From Calonectria ilicicola (Eukaryota > Ascomycota > Sordariomycetes > Hypocreales > Nectriaceae): 64,000 nucleotides of DNA. The stretch is taken from assembly GCA_020809705.1 (NCBI GenBank), contig CP085826.1:4216001-4280000 (forward strand). Reading direction: 5' to 3'. A program made the position numbers and the translations under genes. Positions 33,531 through 44,085 of the stretch are shown here, piece by piece. The notes below the pieces were generated by a model. It was not told the DNA's origin, made no database searches, and saw only the letters and a list, made by a program, of their open reading frames with translations. Each line of letters begins with the position of its first letter. The stretch's first letter is position 1.

Positions 33531-35258
33531 TCATCTGATATCGAGCTGGAAAGGCTTGAACCGCCCGCCAATGGTAGCACAGCGGGGACACTTCCTTCTC
33601 GCTCCGTGCTCCGCCATCAGAACTTCAACGCAAGTAGGACAGAGTCCACAAACACATTCAGTACATGCATACGAATCTTTGAGGAGTGAGAAGCCTTGAC
33701 AAGCAGCACAATAGATCTGAATAGTCTGTGCTGTGTATGTTGGGGATGAGTCAGATAAGCCTCTTGATCCGATATGGAAGTTTTCGCCGCTTTCACCACT
33801 TTCCACTGAAGGGAACGGTTCAACAGCATCTTGGCCATATGAGGGAGGTGTCAGGGCCTGCTGAAGGGGAGATGCTTGGTAGCTACCTGGTTGAAAATGA
33901 GGTTGGTGAGAAAATGGCGGAAGAGACGCCCTGTGAATTGAGACTGGTGATTGAGGGACCTGGAAATGGTTAATCGCTGCAAGGCGCAACGCTGTGTGGA
34001 AGCGGTGGAATACTTACAGGTGTGCGGTCTTCGTCAATGTCTCCAGCGGCAGAAGCGGCCTGGTCAGCTGCGTCGATAAGATCCTCCCATCGTTTCCCAA
34101 AGTCTGTAGTGGGCTCAACTGAGAGGGCTTTCCGGTCATTACCTGGTCTGTATCGTTCATCGTTTTGAATGCGTCGGAGCCAATCGTTTGCTGATCCACG
34201 GGAATTCTTCTTTTTGTGATGAGCTTCTCGGCCTCGCTTCGTCACAGACTGCTTACGAGGTCGATTGGGTCCAATTGGCCGCTGGAGGGGTGGGAGAGTT
34301 GAGGACCTGCCTGGGGGAGAGTTTGCCAGGATGGAAGGGAGGAAATCACGTTGTCGATTGGATTTGACCGAGTAGGGGTCGCTGGTGACATCGTGATTGG
34401 GAAGATTCAAAGGAGGTAGTTCAATGGACGTACGTGGTCTTCGTCGTCCATCCATATCCGAGTAATAATCCTAAAACAAGTCAAGTTAGCTACCTCGCTT
34501 CACTTCGGGTGGCTGTTGTTTAGTTATCGATAGGAGCGGGGTAGCGGAGCTTACACCATCAAAGTCTGAGTCTCGTTCATTTTTGACGCCATGGAGCTCC
34601 GCTAGGGCAGCGGCTGCGCTGGCCGTGCCGAGCATTGGACCTGCTGGGGGTGGTGCGCCGCTAAGCTCCTCGGCACGGCGTGGAGTGCCAGGGTTGCTGA
34701 CCTCGTCTCGGTGGAAATTGTTGCGCTCTTGGAAAGCTTTGAAATGGTTAACTGCCATAATCAGAACTGGTTGGAGGGTGGGGACAAACCCTGTGTTGCG
34801 GGAGCTGAGCTCTGCGCGGGATTGCGACGTTCCGACGGAGGGGTATTAATCATCAAAAGGAAGCTCTCCTCGGTCGCAGGGAGCTTGGAAATGTAGTGTT
34901 CGGGATGGGCTCGTCGGATATGCTCCTGCATGGAGCGATATCTTTTTTCCTATAAATCGCAGCTAGAGTTAGACATGACCGTTGCTTGATGTCTGGGAGA
35001 AGAGCTTAGGCGCTCCCTAGCTCGCAGATAGGCAGGTGAGACAAATGACGATAAGATGGAACGGGCAGTGCGGAGCGCGAAGAAGAGGGTCACCGGGCAA
35101 GCGCCAACGGCAAAACGGGCACAAAACAACGGGGGAAAACTCACGCCAATGCATCGCTTGCGACAGCTGGAGCCATCTTGATTCCGAAGGGGACAGACGA
35201 CTTCATTGTTTGAGTCTGTGATAGAAAAGGAAGAGGTCAAGGACGATCGAGGCGGCAT
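33531..35258 (-). CDS. Fungal protein with N-terminal zinc finger and C-terminal RING-like Cys cluster
   Basis: Five exons, 35258..35145, 34949..34790, 34751..34555, 34470..34018 and 33959..33531, give 450 residues. The N-terminus has a finger-like Cys/His pattern: VVCPLRNQDGSSCRKRC and then QEHIRRAHPEHY. The following KLPATEESFLLMINTPPSER looks conserved. A long disordered Pro/Ser/Arg-rich middle contains GSANDWLRRIQNDERYRPGND. The last 60 residues hold a cysteine-rich module (CAACQGFSLLKDSYACTECVCGLCPTCVEVL and KCPRC), which resembles a RING or zinc-ribbon fold. The intron between exons 2 and 3 is only 38 nt; an alternative acceptor at 34738/34737 gives a 52-nt intron, also in frame. The function is unknown; a nuclear DNA- or protein-binding role is a guess. 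Confidence 0.75.
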
Positions 35259-38200
35259 CTTGACCCCACCATGCGCAACGCTTCGACGGTGGGGTGTTGG
35301 TGATGGGTTGAAGGTGATGGAGAAGAAGCAAAATTTCAGAGGGAGAAATATTCAATTGACAAAATTTCAGCCTGGTGAAGCTGGAGCATTTCAAGGCGCA
35401 GCCCGACGATGGCGACAGGAGCTGTCCTGGGCCATGGACGAATGTGTTACGAGCGCCGTTTCGAACCGGGCTGGGGTTGGCGATGGCGAGGACGTTGAGG
35501 TGAGAAATGCTTCTGGGAGTGGAGATTTTGAGACGACGACGGCTGAGAGTCGAGTCTACATGCGAGATAAGCGAATCGGCGATACGTCTATTGTAGAAAT
35601 AAAATCGGAGAGTCCAGGGGAAAAGGTACGAAAGGGAGGTTGGCAAGTAGAAAAGAGGAAAGAGTTTGGTAGGTCAGTACACAGGGCAGGCTGTGGGAGA
35701 AAATAGGCGGGCAGGGAGGAGCTAAGAAGGTAATGAGACGGAACGTGGGAGGCGAAAGGAGGCTTTCGGGTAAAGCGTAAGAGAGAATGGGTGAGTAAGA
35801 GAAAAAAAGAATGAAAAGCGTGAGGGCGAGACGAGAGAGGGCGTGTGCTTTGTGTGCGCGCGAGTGTGTGTGTGGTGCCGTCCAGCTGAGCTTGCCTTGC
35901 CTTGCCTTGTCTCGACTGGGTTGGCAGTAATAATTAGCCCAGCAGAGAGGAGCTTTCAGTGCACTCACGCCCCCCAAGCAGGGACGAGCCAAAACAGGGA
36001 CCAGCAGAGCAGCAGTGAGGACGCGCGGAGAAAGCCCACAGGGATGGGCACTACTCCAGAAGTAGGACCGAGTGAGCTACTAAGCAAGAGAGAGAAGAAA
36101 AGAGTGAGGAAAAAAAAAAAAGAGCATCCTTGCGTGGGAGGGCGTGCGGGCAACCGGGAGTGCTGCTGTCACTCTACAACGGCTATGAGCGACAAACCTC
36201 AAGACTCGGAGGGACCTACTGGCGATCTGCCTCGAACGACTTATCGCCGGGGGCCAATGGCATCCAAGTGAAGCTCGGGGGTGCGGGTACAGGAGCTGTC
36301 TAGCAAGCCTTCTAGGCCCCGGCAAGAAGCAAAAACCTCACCTTCCCTGCTCTCTATCTGGCATGGGATTGGGGGACGAGTGACACTGGGGACAAGACTT
36401 GGACTGGAGACAGACAGGGAAGCTTCTTCCAGGCCCTCGGCAGCGAGCACCAGCAGCAAGCTACCGCAGCACAAGAGTGCCAAAGCAAAGCACACCCAAC
36501 CTGACCCTGGGCGTGGGCGTGGGCAGGCATGAGCATTGGAGGCATCAGCACCACGAGGGGACCATGGCCCAAGCGCCCGTCGCGAACAAATCAATTGGCT
36601 CCCATTGCAATGACTCGGATGGGGGGGTGACGGTGGTGGAGAGCATGGTGGCTGGCAGTGGAGGTGGACGAAGTGGACGGCGTCGACGAGGTGGGATGGG
36701 GCCTGCACAATCGGTCGTTGTCGTTGTCTGGTGCCATCTGAAAGATGCTGCAGGTCAGTGAAGCTACCCAAGCGGCAGGGGGGAAAGCTCCATTCAAGGT
36801 GGAGCTGGGTCCCCTGTTTGAAGGTCCCTTCGCCTTGCCTGTTGGTTTTGCCTCTGTGGCCCTGCTTTCTGGGATTCTGGAGGCGCGTGTGGGACAGCCG
36901 ACGAGGACGTGGGAGCAGAGCTTTCGGCCGACCTCGTCTGTCTCTCTCGGCGGCCAGCTCAAACTCGATCGGCCAAGCTACCAACTCGCCCAACCCATTG
37001 CCAAACCCATCGCCATTACTCGAATACAAAGCCAGCCCGGCCGTAATAATATCCTAACATGTTTCGCCTTGCGCCCGATCGGCCACAGCGGCGATGGTCG
37101 AATAAAACGAGTAAGGTATTTGGCGCGGAGGGGGCACTTCATATTCACAAACAACCAGCTTGCGACTGGTGATGACGACTGTTTTGGTGGCCATGGCCAA
37201 GAATCGGCGGCACCGAACCCAAGGTCAACTGCCACAATTTGCTGCGCCAGTCCCAGTCCGGGCGCCGTTGGTTATCACATGTACACTACAGGACGGGTAC
37301 CCTTCTTTGCATGACTCTCGCCAAAGCTGGGCCACGGGACTAGAACTTCAATCAGCGACGCAGAGCTGAAGCTCGAGCCACGCAAGGATTTGGTCGGGAA
37401 CTGGAATCTCGAAAGGCCGAGGTGGCGGCGGTTCGCATCAAAAATCGAGGTCGACAGTCGGTACCGGAGTCGTCGCCGCAAGTACATACATCGAATCACA
37501 TCCCAAACTGGAAAGGGAGGGGGGTCAGCCGAGTGAAGGCACGCCCAGTGGCGAGAGGGCAGAGGGAACTCTTTTGGAACACACGTCGCAGCCGTCTGCC
37601 AAGTGGACGTTGCAGGTGAGCACTGTGTGTCTGGGAGAGTGATCTGGGTACCTCCCCAGGTGGGTAGGTAGCTCTGGCCCGGCATGATTTTTGACACAAG
37701 CAAAGGTGGGCAAAGCAAAGCAGCAGCCAGCGCCCTGGGTTCACAACACCACACCTTTGGGTTAGTGAGGGGAGGTGACATCACCGGCCAGGGGTGGAGC
37801 TGGCCCTACCGGACAGTGTGCGTGTGCGTGGGACGAACAAGAGTCGGGGCATATTGCGCCTCATGAAGTCTGCGCAAGACTCGGCACTGGCCACTTAGTT
37901 TGTGACGACCCAGACTCAGGCTGTATGTAGCAATGTCGTCTAAGGCGGTGAGAGCATAAAGTGTCTGCTCGTAAAGTGGAAGACGACTGAGTTTTGGCAG
38001 ATGGGGTGGTGCACCGAGTCACTTGGGGGCTAGGTCTCGGCACGGTCTCGACAAAGGCCCTTGACAGTGTCGCGAGACCAACCAACCGAGGTCACCCTTG
38101 ATAAGTCCGGTTTTATTTTCGAGGGCGGTGACCCCGCGCCGCACCGCCTAAATCGCGGCAATCGTCAGCGGTACCGGATTGGTTGCAGCTCTTCGATCAA

Positions 38201-40555
38201 CTAGCGCTCCGAATGAGCCCCAAAGTACCTCGTCTCGTCGACTCCAGGATCCGGTTCAAGGTGGAGATGGTCGGCGCGGGCAGCAGGCAAAACGGCATGG
38301 CTCCTTGGCACCGGAGGTGGGCGGATGGACGAGGGATTACTGGTTCCCGGGCCCGTTGTCCACACAGCGTCGAGGGATTTGGGGTGAGGGCGAGGGAAAA
38401 GTGGAAGCTGATGGCCAGGTCCTGGGTGCAGGTGGGGACGTGTGTCAAGCAAGCAGAGGTGCGGGAACGGATAAGGATAAGGCCCCAAAAAAAGATTTCG
38501 CTCTTGTCACTCGACCTAAACTGGAAAGTATCTAGATACCTAACCGCTAACGATGTCTCTTTTCTCCAGCGTGCTGCAGCAGCTTGAGCAGGCATCATAC
38601 ATGTAAGTGACCCAGGTAGCTTGGAGGCAGATAGTACCCAGCTAATTACCTTACTCGCACACGGAGCGCTGACTGCGGTGTGTGTAACGTGTAGATCCAG
38701 CATCTATACTTGGTACTGCGCCTGGGCTCTTGGAGAGAAGACCAGATGGAGATGGATCAAGGTAAAACGGACCACGACAACGGCAATTCATATTCTTATT
38801 TTCTGTGACCCGCGCCTCGCCGCAACAAATTATTACACAATGGTGGCAAGCATCATCAGCACAAACCCTCGGGCAACACTCTGAAGCGACCGGTTGGGCT
38901 GGGTCCTATGGAGATGGGGAAGCTTGGGGCGGAGCTTGGGGCAACTTGGATTCGATCCCATGACCTGCGAAAAGAAATTCTTGCTTTGACTCGTTAAAAC
39001 TCGCAATCTTGACCCGCTCTTTTCCCTCTTATCCTTGCCGCGATAGCCACCACGTTGGACCCTGGCCGGGAAAAAAAGCTGTCGGAAGCTCTGCAGCTGT
39101 GTGTTGACGACATGATGATTGCAGCTTCGCCCGCACCGTCACAAGGTACCACCAACCAGACTTGCAGCACGCAATGCGCTGTAGTCAACCAAGGAACCCA
39201 CTCCTTCTTCCTTCTTTGATATAGCTTTTGTGCCACCGCCTGCCAGCTACTGCTGGGGTTTGCATGGGTACAACCCTTGTTGAAAGATTGTTTCCTCACT
39301 ACTCTGTGTGTGTGTTTTTTCTCTCTTTTCTCTCCGGAACCCCCCGACTAAATTATGAATAAATAAATGTGATATAAATAAATAAACAAATGAAATAATT
39401 TAGAAATTGTGTTTTGTGTTTTCTTGTATTAAATTGATGTGCCAGCACAGAGAAAGAAGTCGCAGGGGCACAGTCTCTCGAGGGGTGTACTGTATCAACA
39501 ACAGGACGCACTCACACTCCACCCGAACACGAGCTTTTTGGCCGACACAAAAGTCGTCGAGCTACACAACCAAAGTCAACATGCCTTTTCTAACCATTAC
39601 ACTGCAGCACGGACAATATTCATGTTGAATATTTTGTATTTTCATCCACAGCCCTCCAAGCGCCTTGGCTACTCGCCCTCGGCATAGTTGTCCCAGCAGC
39701 CGGGAAACCAGCAAATGCACATGCACGGCCTGCATTGCTTGTGCTGCGAAGCACTGCACGAATGGCAGGATAGCCTCAAGTGAGGCACGAATGATCGCTG
39801 TTCTCCCAGAGGCATTTTTTTCCCCTAGGGTGTGCCACCCTAACCCTTTTTTGACACCACTTTTACTTGACTGGTATGCTCGCAAAATGCCAGGATAGAC
39901 TTGTGGCTCGATTCGACTCTGCATCTCTGGAATGCTGTGTCTCGATAGTCTGGACAATCGGGACCCTCAGGCCAAGACGCCGGCTTCGGACACTTGTAGC
40001 CCATCAGCTACAGGCGAAACATAGCCAGATGACATGGACTTGATTCATCGAATTAGCATTTTATCACGGCTTGCTTGTCCATAGATGGCCTATGTGATAG
40101 CCTCGTCTCCATCACTGCTGATAGAGAGCAACATGATGTCAAAATAGTATGCGAGTTACAGTAAACCCAAATATACTTTGTCTATGGCTGTCCAACCCCA
40201 TCCCTCGCGCCACAAGCATTCAATCACACCGTGCCATTGTCCAGATTTTAAGGCCGCACTCATACCATCCAACTCTAATAGCTCGGCGGGACACCGATTT
40301 TACGTTGAACTGGCCCAAGCCTCTGTTTTCGGATGCCCTCCTTTATATTAGCCTCTGGTTGGTATCGCTTCCGTTGGTTTTATTCTCGTAATGGGCTCGA
40401 TCCGGACCGGATCTCCGACAATGAAGGGCTTCTGTCACAAAGAGAACCCGGTGCCGCAGTCCGCTTTATTCAACCCTCCGTCCACCTTCTTACTATTTCT
40501 CTCTCCCCCCTCTGTCTGAGATTTGAATCACATTGCATCTAGATCGGTATTCACA
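35259..40555. other. Large gene-free spacer between divergent genes
   Basis: About 5.3 kb. Open frames up to 262 codons exist (36241-37029 minus), but they overlap frames on the other strand and have low-complexity composition and no domain. I see no splice-joined protein. GT-rich and GA-rich tracts are frequent. It may hold long leaders or noncoding transcripts. Confidence 0.45.
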
Positions 40556-41872
40556 ATGTCGTTGACGGTTACGCAGCTGAACGGCGACGCTTCGTTTTTG
40601 CTGAGCTTCGAGCCCGTTACTCCATTCCCGAGCCAGCAGCCATTTCGAATTCTTCTCGATCCATGGATCCCAGGCCCTCCGCTGCCGAATGAAGACGAAG
40701 AAGTCTATTCAAAGAGTTATCACGATATAGAAAAGGAACCAGCGCGTATTGAGACGCTCAGAGAGCTCCCTGAGCCAGATCTTATCATTATCAGCCAAGA
40801 CAAAAGCGATCACTGCAACAAGACCACTCTCAAGCAACTTCCACCCAATATCAAGACCAAAATCCTAGCGGAGCCGGTAGCAGCCAAGCAGATACGCAGC
40901 TGGAAATACTTCAACAAGGACAATATCCTGACATTGGAGAAATGGGAAGACCCTCGTGTTGCCAGCAGAGATGTTACAATTCGAATAGCCGTCCCGCCTT
41001 ATATCATGGGAGGCGACCCTGGAGAGGTTACTGTCTCCTTTATCTGCCAAAAGCGTGATCACTGGCGCGTCCATTCAGCTATTGGAATCACCTACCGCCC
41101 ACCTCCTTCTCGTCCTATGTCCTTTAGTCGTCCCAGTCTCACCTCACCGAGCCTCACCCCGCCGGTGACCCCCAAACCCATCCTCGGCTTCAGGCTGCCT
41201 TCACCTCCACCGCTCTCCTCTGGCATTGCCAACTTCAAATCCGCAAGTTTCGCCCCGTTAACGGCGCCTCCAACTCCTCCCGAGTCTCCGCATCCGCTGA
41301 GTCGGCCTCGCTCTACTCGCTCTATAGCATCAGTTGCTTCCCAGCTCCCGCCACTGCGGGACCGCTCACTCTCTGTCACCACCGTTTCGCCTCAGACGCA
41401 AGACCGCTCTCTGTCTGTCATCTTTTCGCCTCATGGCATCACATATCAAAGCCTTGAGCTTTATACAACCACTCACCTTGTCACCGAGGCTGCCCTCCCT
41501 CTAACGGCACTCCTGCACTGCTTCGACTCCGTTGCAGGGTCCTGGTGGCGACCCGGCTCCATCAATTCCGGGACTCCAGACGGTCTTCAGGTTGCCACAT
41601 CTCTCGGGGCAAAAGCTTGGGTCAGCACCCATGATGCCGAGCGGAAGTCTTCCAATCAGAAGTGGTTGGCTAGGAAGGCCCGCGTCCACCGTTATCGCAA
41701 AGAAGAAGTTCGCCGAGAGCTTGACCAGGCTGCCTGGGATAGCAGCAAGAAGGCTCCAAAAACTCAGATAATGTCCCTTGCAGCTGGTGAAGAGGTAACC
41801 CTAACAAACGAAGGTCTTTGGGATCATCTTGTTCCTCAAGTGAGGCGCCGAATAACATCAATGGTTTTTTGA
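40556..41872 (+). CDS. Metallo-beta-lactamase-superfamily-like fungal protein
   Basis: Intronless, 438 residues; 40556 is the first in-frame ATG. The N-terminal 170 residues resemble the UlaG-like beta-lactamase fold: a strand-rich start (SLTVTQLNGDASFLLSF), FRILLDPWIPG, then LPEPDLIIISQDKSDHCNKTTLKQLPP where the metal-binding motif is expected. Here the usual HxHxDH is reduced to SQDKSDHC, so only one His and the Asp remain. A Pro/Ser-rich linker (about 180-290) separates a second part with FSPHGITYQSLELYTTTHLV and a basic C-terminus (RKARVHRYRKEEVRREL). Activity is uncertain because metal ligands appear degenerate. Its cellular role is unknown. Confidence 0.7.
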   Translation: MSLTVTQLNGDASFLLSFEPVTPFPSQQPFRILLDPWIPGPPLPNEDEEVYSKSYHDIEKEPARIETLRELPEPDLIIISQDKSDHCNKTTLKQLPPNIKTKILAEPVAAKQIRSWKYFNKDNILTLEKWEDPRVASRDVTIRIAVPPYIMGGDPGEVTVSFICQKRDHWRVHSAIGITYRPPPSRPMSFSRPSLTSPSLTPPVTPKPILGFRLPSPPPLSSGIANFKSASFAPLTAPPTPPESPHPLSRPRSTRSIASVASQLPPLRDRSLSVTTVSPQTQDRSLSVIFSPHGITYQSLELYTTTHLVTEAALPLTALLHCFDSVAGSWWRPGSINSGTPDGLQVATSLGAKAWVSTHDAERKSSNQKWLARKARVHRYRKEEVRRELDQAAWDSSKKAPKTQIMSLAAGEEVTLTNEGLWDHLVPQVRRRITSMVF

Positions 41873-42828
41873 ATGCTGGGATCAACCCAGAGTTGAATGA
41901 AAATAATGGTCAGACAGTATTACGGTCTTTTTAATGTTTTTTTTGGGAGAAGGGTGAAGAACCTATGCTTAATATTTCTTCTGTTTCATGTACTCAAGTA
42001 CAAAAATATTCCCCTCGCTCAGGAGTATAGGATATACCAGGGTCAGAGTTTACGTGCAGGAGTCTGCAGAGGTCGAGACCACCATGAGTCCCACGGCAGC
42101 TGGGTACATCCACATGCTGTATGCTATTACCCAACCTACACAATAACACAAGTATAATGCTAGTGTGAATTCAAAGTCACAATGTGTCTCGGATGGATGT
42201 GGGAATCGTGCACAGTACAATCCCTTAAAGATTGTATCCCTTCTGCATGTTTCTACTATCTTCCAACCAGCTTATTAATAAATATTAGAAACACAACAAA
42301 TAACTAAAACAATTCACCAACAAGCTATTTTTTTTCCATGTACTCTTGTTCTGTTTTTGATGTGATGATGCTTTGGAGTAGTTGGTTTTGTCCTGTCGAA
42401 GGCTAGGAGGCCATAGGGGCGCAATCTTTTAAGTCATGTCTTGCAGCAAAGGAGGAAAAGGCGCCGTGTTAAAAATGCATGTTTATTGAGGCTAGGCTCG
42501 GCGCCAAAACTCAGACTCACGGAGCCTTTACTTATGGTATTATCCACCGATTTCACTTGCTCGTTTCCACCGAGTTCTTACAATAACCGTGATATGCTAT
42601 GCAACCTATCCAATGTCCCGCTTGCACCCCGGTATGACCCACAAGTCACCCAATGACTTACAAGGGAGAGGGTTTGTATAACAAGATAATTCCCTTCCCT
42701 GCTTAATAGATCCTCTTTGTTTGAAGTCTCTGTGGTTCTAGAAGTTCATATTTCATGACGTGTACCGGATTGTCATTTCTTTTCGTTTTTTTAACTTATA
42801 TTGCTCATCTTCTTCTCCAGGCCACCCT
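41873..42828. other. Convergent 3' spacer
   Basis: 956 bp, AT-rich, no gene seen. Confidence 0.5.
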
Positions 42829-43716
42829 TTACCTGAGCTGCTTGAGAATCTCGGTCAAAAAGTCTTCGAAGCTGAGAGTAATGTAGCCGTCGCGATCGTC
42901 GTCATACTTCTTGAAGACGTCGGTCATGCGCTTAAGGGAAATGCAACTCTGAACGAATAGATCGAAGCTCATGACACCTTCGCCACGCTTATCGTAGGTA
43001 CGGAATAGGAGCTCGACGAACTGAGGGCTAAGCCGGTAGCGGAAGGCGACCAAAGCATTAGTGAATTCGGAAAGAGAAATATTGCCACTGCGGTCGACGT
43101 CGAAACGATCGAAGAGGGTGCGCCAAGAAGCAAGGAAAGACCACAGGCCACAGAATTCCTCAAAGCCAATGGTGCCGCTTCGGTCCGAGTCAAACATGCG
43201 GATCATCATACGGACGGTGTGGGGGTCGAATGAAGTCCAGTCACCGTTGACAAGAGCTGCGGAAAGCTCGCGCTCCGAGAGATGGCCGGTTCCTGTGGAG
43301 AAGCAATCAAGTTAATCATGGCTGTGCTTTGGATTACGCGTTCGTAGAAACTAGTTCGACCCTTGTTTCTCGCTTATAAACGAGAAATGAATTCAAAAAG
43401 CGAAAAAGGGGGCGGAAAGTATAGGTGAGACATACCATCTTTATCCACAGCTCGGAAGAGAGGCAGCAACGAAGCATCGCCGCCAGAGTTGTCTGGCGCA
43501 GGTGTAGGAGGAGGGCGGGAGGCAGCGGGGTGGTTGTGGTGCATGGGCTTTGCGCCGGTGGGATTTGGGGGAGGCGACATGTGGCCGTAACCGCCAAATG
43601 ATGGCTGGTTTATAGAGGAGGATCGGGAATCCCGGTGGATGGGAGAGGGCTTGTTGTAATTGCCTTGTTGGTGATAAGGCTGCTGATATTGTTGCTGCTG
43701 TTGGTAAGGTTGCTGG

Positions 43717-43748
<32 letters not shown>

Positions 43749-44085
43749 GTGAAACTGCTGTGGTGGACGCTGCTGCTGTGGAGAGGTGGCCTGGCCTGGT
43801 TTCTGGGGGTAGGAAGAATGTGTCAATGTTTCATGCGCTTGTTAGAGATAGGATGGCAGCAGACAAACATACGGGCTCGGGTTCAGCAAATCTAGGACAG
43901 TTAGCAAAGGCTGACGAAGGAATTGCGAGCAGGTGACGCATATGCCTGAGCCGCACCACCAGCGCACGCGCAGGCACGGCGCAAGCGATTGCGACGCGGG
44001 GTGCGTGGTGGGAGAGAGGGGGAGGAGGGGCAGCAGAAAGTTACCTGGGCAGAGCATCTTCGTCGTAGGGGCGGTTGTACGCCAT
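42829..44085 (-). CDS. PEF1: Penta-EF-hand calcium-binding protein with polyglutamine tract
   Basis: Four exons, 44085..44045, 43891..43873 (19 nt), 43802..43436 and 43292..42829, give 296 residues. The N-terminal half is Gln/Pro/Tyr-rich with a run of about ten Gln followed by QQPYQQQQQYQQPYHQQ. The C-terminal 170 residues hold five EF-hand units. Clear loops are DKDGTGHLSERE, DSDRSGTIGFEE and DVDRSGNISLSE; a weaker DKRGEGVMSFDL and a last DDDRDGYITLSFED follow. This order (Gln/Pro-rich N-terminus plus five EF-hands) is that of the ALG-2/Pef1 family, which dimerises through the fifth hand and links calcium to membrane repair, cell polarity or ER-to-Golgi transport. The last two hands probably bind Ca2+ weakly. 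Confidence 0.9.
43718..43745. repeat. GCT/CAG trinucleotide repeat coding for polyglutamine
   Basis: Nine or so uninterrupted GCT triplets on the plus strand (CAG on the coding strand) inside the penta-EF-hand gene. Such tracts are often length-variable between strains. Confidence 0.85.

Noticed and set aside
36241..37029. 262-codon open frame on the minus strand
   Set aside because: Overlaps open frames on the opposite strand, is Ser/Pro/Arg-rich without a domain, and depends on high GC content to avoid stops.
38930..39010. Possible tRNA on the minus strand (B-box-like bases around 38950)
   Set aside because: The GATCGAATCC-like box is present, but no A box, anticodon stem or acceptor stem can be formed at the right spacing.
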